This document shows, in pieces, positions 11,257-22,413 of a DNA stretch of 35,241 nt (position 1 is the stretch's first letter; the number at the start of each line of letters is the position of its first letter). Source of the DNA: Zopfochytrium polystomum (lineage: Eukaryota > Chytridiomycota > Chytridiomycetes > Chytridiales > Chytridiaceae); contig JAIVFJ010000236.1 of the NCBI GenBank assembly GCA_025765615.1, forward strand, positions 57,501-92,741, given 5' to 3'. The notes under the pieces are model-generated. The model was not told where the DNA came from, made no database searches, and worked only from the letters and a program-made list of their open reading frames with translations. A program made the translations under genes and the position numbers.

Positions 11257-12531
11257 ATGTCTCCAGAAATGTCCGCCGAGCAGCTCCACCTGCAGCTCCA
11301 CCACCCGGGGGGCCCACAGAGTCCGACGATGCAGACACCCCGCGAGCGACCGGCAATCCCGTATAGAAGCGTCCACCCCCACCACCACCACCACCAGGAG
11401 CCCTTCCACTTTCACCCCGCTGACTATGCGGACCGCGAGAGCATCGCCAGCCACGTTCCTCCTCACCCCGAGAGGGAAAAGGTCTGGGCATCGGCCCCTG
11501 GACAAGCCCTTTACCACCACCACGTCCCCGAGTACTACGGCCGCCCGCCTCCGCAGCGTTACCCTCCCTATCCGAATCGAAGCGAGTGGGAGAACGATGG
11601 CAATCTGAATAGCGAACGACGAGGATGGCAAGGTGTTTGTTAGAGTCGTTAGCTCTTCAACTCTCATCTGATCGAACTGGACCCCTTGTTTTCCCCGCCA
11701 ATCCTTGCAGATCCACGAGCAAACCTGCCCGACCCGGAAGCCGTAAACCCCGCCATCGCCCCGTACGGCGCCTATCGAGACCCATTCCATAACGAGCCAT
11801 ACCCGCCCCACGAGGTCTTCGGCGAGCACCCCTCGTGGTTCCGCAAGACAGCAGATCATAGTGCGCCAGCGGCGGTCCTCACGGAAAGCCATCGTCTTGC
11901 CCCACCCACCGACGGTCGCGCTGCTCCACCACACGTGCTAGAGCCGTTTTTCAACTGCAAAACTTCCGCTGCACCCAGTTCTATCTAACCCTGACCCCTA
12001 CACTTTCACCATCTTCCAACCTCGCCCCCTCTCAAACCCCTCCAAACAAAAAGCAGTCGACCACAACGCCGCGGTCGCCGCGCACCACCACCTTAAAGCG
12101 ACGCGCCAGCCTTTCCTCAGCATCCACGGACTCGTCGGTCGAGGAGACGGCGACCGAATCCAAAGCCGGGCGTCCACGGAAAGCGGCGGCGACGAACGCC
12201 GGCGGCGGCGCCAACGGCAGCAAGAGCGAGCGGAACCGGGAGGCGTGCCGGCGGATGCGGGAGAGAAAGCGTGCGCTTGTCCAGTCGCTTCGTGAGCAGG
12301 TGCGGCAGTTGACGGAGGAGAACGTGTCATTGAAGGCGCGGCTGGCGGAGGCGGAGGAGGAGCGGGTGGAGAGGATGAGGGGGGAGATTGAATACTTGAG
12401 AAGGTAACAGTACCGTGTTCTTTGCGAGACCTGCTGATTCAGGGCATATGCACTGACCCCCTGCGTTCCTGCAATCTCTCAGCTCGTTGAATAATCCAAA
12501 GGCGGTTGACGATGGAAGCAGCGCTGGATGA
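11257..12531 (+). CDS. bZIP transcription factor 1 of the dispersed family, four exons
   Basis: Exons 11257-11632, 11711-11934, 12057-12403 and 12483-12531 join in frame (intron phases 1, 0, 2) into 331 residues. The first 200 residues are low-complexity, rich in His, Pro, Tyr and Arg, with a His run, and probably act as a regulatory or activation region. Exon 3 carries a basic patch (TLKRRASLSSAST) and the bZIP domain: NREACRRMR starting at about residue 260, zipper leucines at about 278, 285 and 292, then a conserved helical extension ERVERMRGEIEYLR. The last intron has a CTGAC branch site and CTCAG acceptor and adds about 16 residues ending at TGA 12529-12531. If it is not spliced, translation stops at the TAA right after LRR. 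The protein should act in the nucleus as a dimer. Closest relatives are the genes at 18633 and 22414; target genes are unknown. Confidence 0.82.
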
Positions 12532-13043
12532 GATCGATGGGTGCTTTGATTCGCTGTGGTGACCGTTTGTTCTCGATCGAAAGCTCGAAAAAATAACATG
12601 GCAGTCTTGCGAGTCCTTTCACCCGTTGCAGTACACCGTTGGTGCGAGTCCTGTTGCCTCCTATGATTGAGGTGGGAAGGATCATGCGCGTCCTCGAAAG
12701 TACGGCTGAGACCTTCCTCTGCCTGAGTAGGACTTTTAAAGCGGTTGACCAGAAGAAGTACTTTCAACCACTGCAGCCATCAGCCTTAGACCCTCCTCAG
12801 TGCTTACATCGGTTCACAACCCCAGCAAACCTTCCATTTCGATCGAAGAACTCGAGTTGAAGGGATCAACTATCACAACAATCTATCGCACCTCCACTGA
12901 CAACCCTGCTGCATTAGCACCATTTCCCAGCGGCTTTACAAGAAGAAAGCACCGTCCGTGATCGTATCATCCTTCGGTTGAACGATTGGACTGGGCGGCA
13001 ACGGGCGACTGTCCGACGAATCGCATTGTAGTACGTGATTCAC

Positions 13044-13313
13044 ATGACTGGGCAGCCAGCCGAGGCTCCTCCTGCAAAACCAGGTCTGTGTTGCCGCGTA
13101 AGGATTCTGGGGTTGCGAGTAGGCGAGATTGTGATGTTGGAAGGGCTGAAAAACGACTGCGCAGGTCTCGGAGAACCGTCGCTGGAATCGAAAGGAATCA
13201 TTTTCTCGACTGGATGTCTCTATCTCGTCGACTTTTGCTCTGAGGACCGTCCACGTCGGTTGACTGTTCCCATTTCAAAGATTGAAATGTTGACGAGTTT
13301 TGGTTGGAGTTGA
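13044..13313 (+). CDS. Short hypothetical reading frame overlapping the duplicated segment
   Basis: An ATG-started frame of 89 residues with balanced composition (segments LRVGEIVMLEGLKN, FSTGCLYLVDFCSEDRPRR, ISKIEMLTSF). I do not recognise it. The DNA for EIVML recurs at about 15257-15270 in a non-coding context, so this may be a remnant of a decayed repeated gene rather than an active one. Confidence 0.2.
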   Translation: MTGQPAEAPPAKPGLCCRVRILGLRVGEIVMLEGLKNDCAGLGEPSLESKGIIFSTGCLYLVDFCSEDRPRRLTVPISKIEMLTSFGWS

Positions 13314-13868
13314 TTGTCGCACCGAAGAAAGGACCCGTCCCCGCGCGACACCTCTCCGCGGCTGGAAGTCTAACTCACTCCTTCTCCAAACGACTCAGCA
13401 ATGCGTGCCGCATTTACACGGACAATTCGGAGTGCATGGGACGATGATGTCGAGAACTAACTCTTCCCGCCTACGGTGGTGCGAATAGTGGCATGGAACC
13501 AACGCTCTACGGCAGATCAATCACATCGTCATGTCGCATGTGCGAGAACGAACTGCGAGAACAACGAACCCTGCGGATGAGGATCTGCAGTAAAATGAAT
13601 TCTACCTGAAATGCATATCCGATTCCATCACTGGTCTCACGCGAAGCCGGGGCTCGTTCGGTGGGAGGATTGCTTTCCAAGAAATTATTGCAGGGCGGCG
13701 AACGTAACTGGCGTTAATGTGTCAGCACGAACGAAACACTACACGAGAGGAGAAACTTTGTAGCGAGAGCAAAACAGGGCTGCCCGCTGCGTAAATTTCG
13801 CTGGACCCGGACGTCTACTCACCAGAGGACCGTATGACAGAGCGAGTTTTGTGAACGAGTCAGAGGTT
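13224..13868. repeat. Copy A of a diverged direct duplication
   Basis: Blocks here match 15795-16398 in the same order: CGTCGACTTT.. with TGAGGACC, CCTCTCC.., CGATGCATGCCGCA-like, TGGGAGGA.TGCTTTC, TATTGCAGGG, GAAA.ACTACACGA, and ATTTTCGCTGGAC followed by GTCTACTCACC. Identity by eye is about 70-75% in the best 200 bases, with indels. Neither copy keeps a shared open frame. Confidence 0.6.
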
Positions 13869-15794
13869 CCGTAAACGACCAATCATCCTCCGATAAAATA
13901 CACTCCCGTTCCAGTGAATCGAGAGGAACCGTCGAATCATGCAAGCTGGAAAGGATTCAAGCTCGCTTCCAAAGAACAACGTTTCCCTCATGCTTCCACC
14001 AGTCTGGCACAAGATCCTTCCCGAAGCGTGTCATCACGGTCAACTTTCTCATCCGATCACAGTTGTCGCTGTTGGCAACCGAGGTGGATTGGTACCCCCT
14101 TATCATCCCGTTTCTCAGATTGGCATGTGTTGGAGGATTTTCACAAGAAGAGCGAGGTGACTATTTGGGTTCGTCGCAGGCTTTGTTGGGTGGACGAATC
14201 GAGGCCTCCTGTGCGTTTTACTTTTGCCCCCGTGCCCTCCATGACTGGCATCGTGAACAAATAGAGGTGGTCGACATCGAACCGATGGCCAAGTCATTTT
14301 TTCTTGGTCAGTAAATTTTGCCGCCCACTTGCCCTACGGACACACTGATGTCTCCTGCGCTGCTTGACTGAGCGGAGGCCCTGGGCCTCAGATGTCCTCA
14401 ATGCCTTATCCTGCGGATCATTTTCGAGGATTGCGAGTCGCCGTTCCAGTCAAGTTGGCACCCAGCATCGTAATGAGTCAAGGACGACCCATCAGCGATA
14501 AGAAAGATTGGGCTTCGCGATGGTGACCTACCCAGGTCGGCCGCATCAATGGGGCCGATCGTAGCCAACGGAAGGAACGCAGAATCCGGTAATACCCTGT
14601 GGATTAGTTCATCCCGAGTGAGCAGCATCTCCATGGGCGCGTCGATATTAATGAAGTCGGTAGGTTCTTCCAGTGAAAGATCCGTAAAAATCCTTGCTGA
14701 CCCACCATTGTACGGAAGCGATACCATCTGGACACTCGATTCCCCATCTCATTCAAGACACCTTCGGCTCGCTCTCTGAAGTTTTTCGTCCGCGTTGAGT
14801 TCGGCATCGAAGCAAGACTGTCGCCAACAATTCGCTGAGAGACCGTCGTAGGTGCAAAGGCAGGTTGCGATCCTGTGATAACCGTGCTGAGACCTCCGTC
14901 GATGCCTCCTGTTTGGACAGCAATTATTTCCACGGCGCCGGACGAATTCTGAAGTGGATTCCGGGCCGGCCCATGGATGGCCCGACTGCAGATTTTTCAA
15001 CAAACCCCACCAGCATGGGAGATCACCAGAGTGTAAAAACACCACCAGTAGCAACCGATTTCGCGGGCACCTGCACGACTGAGCACGAGCTTTACTGTTA
15101 GCTCTTACGTCAACCCAAAATCGGAAAATATCTACCCTCTCTTCTCCGGACAGTGCAGAACGGATTCGGGCCAGAGACAAAAGGAGGACTGTCGGATGGA
15201 TCGTTCGCGATTTATATGGAGTGTACGGCGGCTTAAAGGACGCTGGGCAGGCTAGAGATTGTGATGTTGGACTGGCTGGAAACGGCAGTTCACCGCCCCT
15301 ATCGCCCCCAGCATGGCCAATATCACCACCTTCGATGCTTCAGTCGCCTCCAGCATTGTGAACTGAAGAGATTCCAGTAGACATTGGGAAGACGGGTAGT
15401 TAGCTGCGCGGCAGCTGTATTGGTTCCCGAAGTAGGAACCAATCACGCACTGCTCTTCCTGCTTTTGGAGGTGGTTCGACTCGCTCGCTTCAAACGTGAT
15501 TCGACAACTGCACCGTGCCGTTGCCACCTTCGATACGGACCGATGTCCTCATCTACTCGGGCTGTTTTCGATCAGTGGTTTCTTCACCGAGGAAGTAGCT
15601 GTGCCTCTTTCGCACTCGATCAAACATTGGGCGATGGGGTCGGTGCAATCGCCCCGAACCCTATGTTAAGTCGGGATGCAATCGACTAAATCTCAGCTTC
15701 AAAGTGCCCTTGGCCGACATCTGCCCAGGAAAGCCGATGGAAATGAATCATTTTTCGGAATGTCGCTATACCGTTAAGCCCACGATGTCGCCCG

Positions 15795-16398
15795 TCGACT
15801 TTCGATGTGAGGACCTGTAGACGGAGAGTGGTATTCCAACTGGAATTGATGTCCTCCCGGGGCAAACTTCGACCTCGCGGTGTCGGAGTCCCCTCACCTC
15901 TCCTGTGCCGGCGAAGTCAACAATATGGTACCATCATGGCGTCTTCACAAGACTGGACGATGCATGCCGCAGTGAGCCGCACAGCAAGAGTTGATTCAGA
16001 GCACGTGCCGACAGCGGAGGCGGCTCGCTGTCTTCTGCGGGGACGAAAGTACGTTCTGCGAATGGCCAGTTCCATCGCAGTCCCATTAAGAACGATTCGC
16101 AACGAACAAGAGAGGGAGCTGCACTTGCCCTCTCTTGAATACATATTTTGACTCATTGCTAGTCACGATGGGAGGACTGCTTTCAGAGAAAATATTGCAG
16201 GGACCGCCAAAGTGGTTTTGAGCACCTTGCGGATACGTATCACCACAGGAACGAAATACTACACGAAACGACGACTCTTTCTAACAGAGCAAAAAAGAAC
16301 TGCTCATTCCGTAATTTTCGCTGGACTCCCCCGTCTACTCACCCGAGGTCAGCGTGCAAGAGCGTGTTTGATGAACGCATCAGACCTCCAGAAAGCCG
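15795..16398. repeat. Copy B of a diverged direct duplication
   Basis: Same orientation and block order as 13224-13868. The best-conserved part is 16167-16360 against 13662-13850. A further short match (GATTGTGATGTTGGA, 13127 and 15257) lies upstream of both, so the original unit may have been larger, with later insertions of different size. Confidence 0.6.
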
Positions 16399-18632
16399 TA
16401 TGTGAGAAAGGCGGTCTTCTGCGGCTTGGTTCCGCTTGATCCAACTGGTGAGCGAACTCGACCGAAGGAATTGGGTGTCACAAATGGAATGCGTTCCCTC
16501 ATCGGCGGTCATTTGCTTCCCGCCTCCCGTGTCAACGACACCCTCCATGATTCGGTCGGCAGTCGACGCCCAACGGCTTCTCGAGAAACGTGCGGGACAG
16601 TTCTGTGGCAAAGGGCGGCGCCACTCGCATGTTGGGTCAGTGCAATGTGGTGGTCCCGTCTCCCGCAAGGGACGAGCGTGGGAGGATCTGAGACGATGGG
16701 AATGTTTGAAACATTTGCCTTTCAATCTTTCGATTTCCAATACACTTCTTGATCCGGTGGCGCTCACACAATCCTCGCTGACCCAACTACTACGTGAGAA
16801 ATTATCAGAGCGCATTAAAGCAGTGGACGAGGTTCATTAGTGAGTCGGTGAGCTCACATTCTGCCAATTCGGTTTGATTGGGTTTGCCTCCATTGGCTCA
16901 AATATAGATATGCAAATTTCTAAAAGACACACTCTGCGATCTACACGATGAAGTTCGCACTTCGCTGTTGACTTGCGCCCCCGCATCATCTACCACTTGA
17001 TCTTCTTCGATGACCCTCTTCGCTCCAAGTGGGTCTCGCGGTGGAGCGTAATTCGGTTTACTGGGTGGCGGAAACGGTAACTATCATCTTTCGAGCGACC
17101 CTTGTCCGATCGAACTTTGCCATGAACGCGTCGTCAGCAACCGAGACAGTCGAGTGCCGACGCGTGACCGACCCACCGTTGTTTCTGCGTAAGCAACGAG
17201 CTGCTCGAAGCCCAGACGGCGGTCACTACCGTCGCGTTCCCGAGCTTCGTCTTGCTGTCTACAATGCCGCTGCTGCTTGACCCTTTTGAACGAGCTCGAC
17301 CATGCCCAGTCGCGGAGGCGGCTGTGGGAAAACGGTGGAGAGCTTTGACGTTGATATACAGGAGATTTGTACAACGCGGCCGATTTTGACAGTGGCACGG
17401 GCAGGATATTTTTGGCAGCTGCGAACCCTTTCCGACGTGCGAACCGACGATGGCATACGTTTCGACGTGCTTGGATGAGACTATGAAGGCGAAGTCAAAA
17501 GGTGTCGTTCCAGGCAGGTAAGCTCGAACCATTCTCGAACAGTCCCGAGTACCGGCGTCCGCCTAATTTGCCCTGCTGAATGCACCTGAAGAACGGAGTC
17601 CGAAAGGTGGAACAGGTCAAGGAGGACCACCGTTCACGGAGATCCACTGTCTGCAATCGCGAGGGGGACCGAATTCCCTATCTCATCGCACTGCGAAGCC
17701 GAGCGAGCACAAGGACGGCGGCGGGAGGCGGCGGCTCAGGCGGCGAAGCGGAGGCGGGTGCGTTGGCGGCAGTTACCGGGCCTCGAGCGATCGGTCCGAC
17801 CACTTCGATGGAGCCGAGATCCAAGCGAGATGGAGGTCGATGTGGATGCGACTTGCGGCTTCGTTCGACCCAAGTCAATGCATGCTCCTCCTTTCAAGCG
17901 CTCATCGCCGCGAGCGCTTCGTTAACGTTGGGGAGTCTGAACGGTACGGCTGCACAACGTGCCAGTTCGCTTCCCAGTTTTGGAGGAGCGATCGACCTTC
18001 ATCCGACTTCAAACGCTGCTCGTCCATGAAGGTGTTGCTTGAGGTGCCCGCAGGGGGCAGAGCCTTCACCGATCGATGGGATACGGACCAAAAGAGCCTT
18101 CTGCGTGTTGGTAGCCGTCTCGTGGTGTATATGGGCGGTGAAGGGCTGCTGTGGGCAAACAATGAGGAGCAGCGCTGGACGGTATGGCACGGGACTTGCC
18201 CGATGTGACTCCATTCCACCTCATATCGGGACAAATTTGACGTAAATATGGCGACACTTGCCCGATCGCATTCAACTAAACATGTTTTTCACGGCCCTCG
18301 CTCTTTCCCCTGCCGTCTGTGCCCCTCAGCGGGTTCATTTTCACAGGGACAGCTTCCGAGACTCCAAACCGGGAGGCTTCGGATTCGATATCTCATCACT
18401 CATGTTGGGATCTGCTTCTTCTCAAAGGCGGTGCTTCTTTTTTTTTTTTTTCCCTTTGAACACGCTCCCACAACTTGCTATGTAATGATGAGAGCCAACG
18501 GTGGAAATGACCCCATAGATAGATAGATGTTGTTTCTCGGAGCGTCGTCGTCCCGTGGTTTCTTCTTCCACTTATTCTGGAATGATCGATTGTGGCTGTG
18601 AATTTTTGCCATGTCGAAATCCCACAGCAAAA

Positions 18633-20151
18633 ATGTCTGGAACAGTGTCGTCAGCCCCCCACCACCAGCCAACCAAAAGCGGCGACGGTGTGGCCGATTC
18701 CTCGCCCCCTCCGCCACCTTCACCACAGACAACGGACCACCCAGACCACTCGCACCGCCTGTCGCAACAATCGCAACAGCCGCTGCCCCCTCAGCGACAT
18801 GCCGGTCCTGCCTCTTCCCAAGCCTCCATCCAAGGGGGAAGTGGCCAACTTCACGGGCAGCGTCGCCACCACTACGGAGAGCCACTTCCCCCCTTCCCGC
18901 AACCGGAGCGTCGCGCATACCAGCCGAACGAAGGGATCGACTGGGACCGAGACCGTATTCCGTACAGCGGAGGGAGATCGGGGGTTGTCCTTGATGATGC
19001 CAATTACCAGCGAGACTTGTGGTACGGTTACCCTCAGCGCCCGCAGCGTCACGGGCCGCCGTACGATTCTTATGACACGAGTGGCCAGCACCCTCCTCTG
19101 AGCGTGTACTATGAGTACCATGGTGCGCGTTCGTGCTCATTTTTCCCCCGATTCCCTTCCGCCTCCAACCCCAGCCCCCGGGCCCTTCTCCATCGCAGCA
19201 ACGGAAGAATACTGGAAGTACTAACCAAAGGACCAAGACCGTCCCAGCCTTAGTCGCAATCCCCCTCTGGCATATGGGCCGGGGCCGCCACCTCAGCATC
19301 GCAGTTGGGGCAACAGCGGTAGATCTCTTATGCCCATGGAACAGGGAATGAATCCCTACGGCCCTCAAAAGAGGCCGCCAGCTGATTTCGATCCTCCTCG
19401 GTCAGAGCCTCACGAGTATCCACCACATCAGTACGGACGAGACCCGAGACAAGAAGACGTGAGGAAGGTTTTATCACTGCAAGCGTTTTCTTTTTTTTTT
19501 TTTTTTTTTTTTTTTTGGAGACGCCTTATAACAACATACACGCTCACCCTCGCCCACAATCCGCGACCTTGACAATCTCACCCACTCGTCAAAACTACTA
19601 ACACATCTTCAAAATCAGCCTACTCACTCACCAAGCGTAGTGCATTCGGAACCGAGTGCGGTCTCTGGCAGCAAGACGAGCCGTAAACGCAAGGCCACTC
19701 CGACTGAGCCAGACAGCACACGCAGCCCGGACAGCACGCACCAGGCGTCGACGTCGTCCTCATCGTCATCCGTCGCCTCACCGGTGACGGTCAAGCCCAC
19801 CATCGCAGCCGCAGCCGACAGGAATGCGGCCAACGGAGTGAAAGGGGCCAATTCGCCGGCGCCGGCAAGTGACCGCAGCCTTCGGAACCGAGAAGCGTGC
19901 CGCCGCCTGCGAGAGAAGAAGCGCAACGAGCTTGAAACCTTGCGAGCGGAGGTGGCGCGCCTGACGGCAGAAAACGCGGAGCTGAAGAGGAAATTGGCCG
20001 AAGCGGACGCCGAGCGCGTGGAGAGGATGAAGACGGAAATTGATTACTTGCGAAAGTGGGTTTGTCGCGGGACGGAGTTTTGTTTGCGATACTCATTCTG
20101 ACCTAATCGTTGCATTCCAGATTGCAAGAGTCGAAGGAAGGAAAGGATTGA
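18633..20151 (+). CDS. bZIP transcription factor 2 of the dispersed family, four exons
   Basis: Exons 18633-19122, 19238-19458, 19619-20055 and 20121-20151 give 392 residues with intron phases 1, 0, 2, the same as bZIP gene 1. Intron 1 has a perfect TACTAAC branch site at 19219-19225, 13 bases before the acceptor. Intron 2 contains a T26 run (19491-19516). Exon 1 opens MSGTVSSAPHHQPTK and is rich in Pro, Gln, His and Ser. Exon 3 has a basic patch SRKRKATPTEPDS, a Ser run, then NREACRRLR at about residue 327, zipper leucines at about 345, 352 and 359, and the extension ERVERMKTEIDYLR. The 31-base last exon adds LQESKEGKD and a stop. It is expected to be a nuclear DNA-binding dimer, able in principle to pair with its two relatives. 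An upstream in-frame ATG at 18555 exists, but 18633 better fits the start style of gene 1. Confidence 0.82.
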
Positions 20152-22413
20152 CAAGTGTTTTCATTTCGTGGGTGGATAGGCGAGGATTCTGGCTTGCGAT
20201 GCCCACTTCGAAATGGAAAGAGACTTTGCTGCGTAATGAAAATCCGGTTGACTCGGTGTGGGGATGGGCGGGGGGCTGAGGGGCGGAAATCGCAGGCCCC
20301 CACGGTAGGTGAACGTCGGGGTCGGTTGGCTGACTGAAAACATGGTAACAAAATCGAAAGGCAAGGAAGGGCAAAGCCGCGGAATCGGTGCAGCGAGATC
20401 ACCAACTTGACAGCCCGAGTTCCACACGTTTCCGCAATCTCAGCTCGTCGTTTCTGACCCGAACGCAGTGAGCTGTACGCACCCGAAGTGAGCTGTACAC
20501 ACCCGAAGGTCCCGAGGTTCTGTGTCGACATTGTTTTCACAAAGAAAAGATAGACGGCGGTTTGGCAAGTCGAACATTTCGACAAGGACCAGGCGAGTCG
20601 CCGAACTTGACCAACGATGTTGTTCGAGTGGCCCAGTGGATCGAGTGGGGCGAAATCTCTTGGGTGAGTGCCTTTGACTTTAATGAGAGATGGCCATGAG
20701 AATGTTCTGCTCGCCAGGTGGTGGCGGCGTCGCCCTTTGTGAAACGAGGGAGGGCCGTCACAGGTGGGACCTCGAGTCGTGACAATAGTCCAAAAGTTCC
20801 CATCTCTCGTCGATTCATCTCCGCCTATTTTCGGCGATCTAGCGCGATTAAGAGTCCTCGTGCTCAAGAAAGAGTCAATACGTCTGGCTTTCTTCGTAGT
20901 AACAACTGGAAGGCCGATCCATCCAATCCCCATGTTCCCAGTAGAAGCCGTGCGTCGAATGCCACAAACGAAATCACGATGCAGCGCGGAAACGACTTGT
21001 GAGCTCGACAAAGAGTACGTTTTCGAATGGAGAGTCCCCGCATTCTGATTCGCAAAAACGTAGGATCAACGAAGCCGCATTCATTTCGAGCGCAAAGTTC
21101 ATTGAAATATTCAGAGATATCGAAAGGTACAACCCTCGAGACGATTCGGAAACGATCGCGAATTCGCTCCGTTCATCAATCGTGGGAAAGAAACGTTTGA
21201 GCTCGGGCGTCGCTCCGAATCATACTGTGTGATTTCGCCCGAGAAATCGGGAGATGAGCGTTTTCCGTTGACGAACGCACGGTCAGTCTCCATCCATATA
21301 GTCGGATGATTAGAACGTCGCGAGGTGGCAGAAGCGGTTGACTGAATCCATGTGCTTGGAGCGAATCGGGCGTGGTAACTCCAAATCCGGACTAGTTAGC
21401 GCTTTCGGTAATGTTCGCCTGCACGTAGGATACGGCAAACGTTCTGAATGGACGGCCGACCGTTTTCATTCCAACCACGCTGCCAGCGCTACGACACATC
21501 GGCGGCCGTCCTCACATCGAATTGTTGCATCCAGCTGGTCCTTGAGACTTCAACAGATGCGAAGGACGCAGGCATGTTTTGCAAAACCTAGCTTGATAGG
21601 ATGTACTGTAAGCAGCTTCCGATGTGTGTAGTTGATTCCTCCTTGTGAGATCCAATTTGTCCAAGGCTTACAACAGAACTGTTTCGGTAGGGATTCAAGA
21701 AGTAGCAAGGGCAGATGCAGCGGCTCTCGCTGGGGCGAGAAAAGAGAACTACAGGTACCGAGTCCTTCGATGGATCCGACACTTCCGCGAGACTTGGTCA
21801 TAGGGCGTTAGATCGAGAGAACGGAGCATCGGCGGTTCGTCGATTGAAAACCTGGGTGCGACGGTCCGCGATCTTACTGATCAGACTGATTTTCGAACAA
21901 CGATAGGCTGGATCTTCTCGAGGCCGAGATCTGAGAGGACGTTGGAATTCGCAAGCGCTGCTCGTTTACGAACTCTCGGTTCATGGGCACCAGCAAGGGG
22001 AGCTTCTGGGAACCGCCGTGTCGTGACCGCGGAGTGGGTGATTGTGCGCACCAAACGGCTCGTTGGCCTGACCGCGTTCCCAGTCTTAGCGGCCATCGCT
22101 CAACAGTCACAAGGGAAGGAGCCGTCCCAGAGTAGCATTCGATAAGCAGACGAGCGAAGCGCGTTTCGCGATCTGGGTTTGTATGTCAATGTAGAGCTGG
22201 GAAGGAGCTACGAAAATCGTGTTCCAACAAAGAATCGTATCAGCGACTGCAGTCGAAGAGGAGTCTCACCATCTGTGCGATGTCGTCAACGGCCAAGAAT
22301 GTTGCACGGGTTTCGAAGAGGGACAGCTCTTCCTTTTTGAGGTAGTAATGAAGAGCAAGTCTGAACCAACAATCCTTTTGTGCCAACCGACATTGTCGGT
22401 TTTCACTGTAAGG
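20152..22413. other. Spacer between bZIP genes 2 and 3 (convergent 3' ends)
   Basis: About 2.3 kb with no gene that I can support. Frames on both strands, including a 302-residue one on - (20103-21011), have no recognisable domain and mixed composition. It contains a two-copy 20-bp tandem repeat at 20467-20506. The 3' ends of the two flanking bZIP genes must lie in this interval. Confidence 0.5.
20467..20506. repeat. 20-bp tandem duplication, two copies
   Basis: AGTGAGCTGTACGCACCCGA is followed directly by a second copy with one change (G to A at unit position 13). It lies about 320 bases after the stop of bZIP gene 2. Confidence 0.9.

Larger units (their letters stand above)
12532..18632. 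other. Gene-poor spacer between bZIP genes 1 and 2
   Basis: About 6.1 kb without a supportable gene. It holds two diverged copies of one sequence (13224-13868 and 15795-16398) and a short protein-like reading frame at 13044-13313. Other frames (for example 17580-18029, Gly/Ala/Arg-rich, or 14604-15180 on -) have no recognisable domain. A T13-14 run lies near 18439 and a short GATA array near 18517. The last 100 bases probably hold the promoter of bZIP gene 2. Confidence 0.5.

Noticed and set aside
17580..18029. Gly/Ala/Arg-rich frame of 149 codons
   Set aside because: A short GC-rich patch (GGCGGCGG) accounts for the open frame; no motif is seen in any of the three forward readings.
18478..19368. 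296-codon open frame on the minus strand opposite bZIP gene 2
   Set aside because: It mirrors exon 1 of the bZIP gene, has no recognisable domain, and the plus-strand model is supported by conserved intron phases.
20103..21011. 302-codon open frame on the minus strand after bZIP gene 2
   Set aside because: There is no known motif and the composition looks like translated non-coding DNA; it overlaps the last exon of bZIP gene 2.
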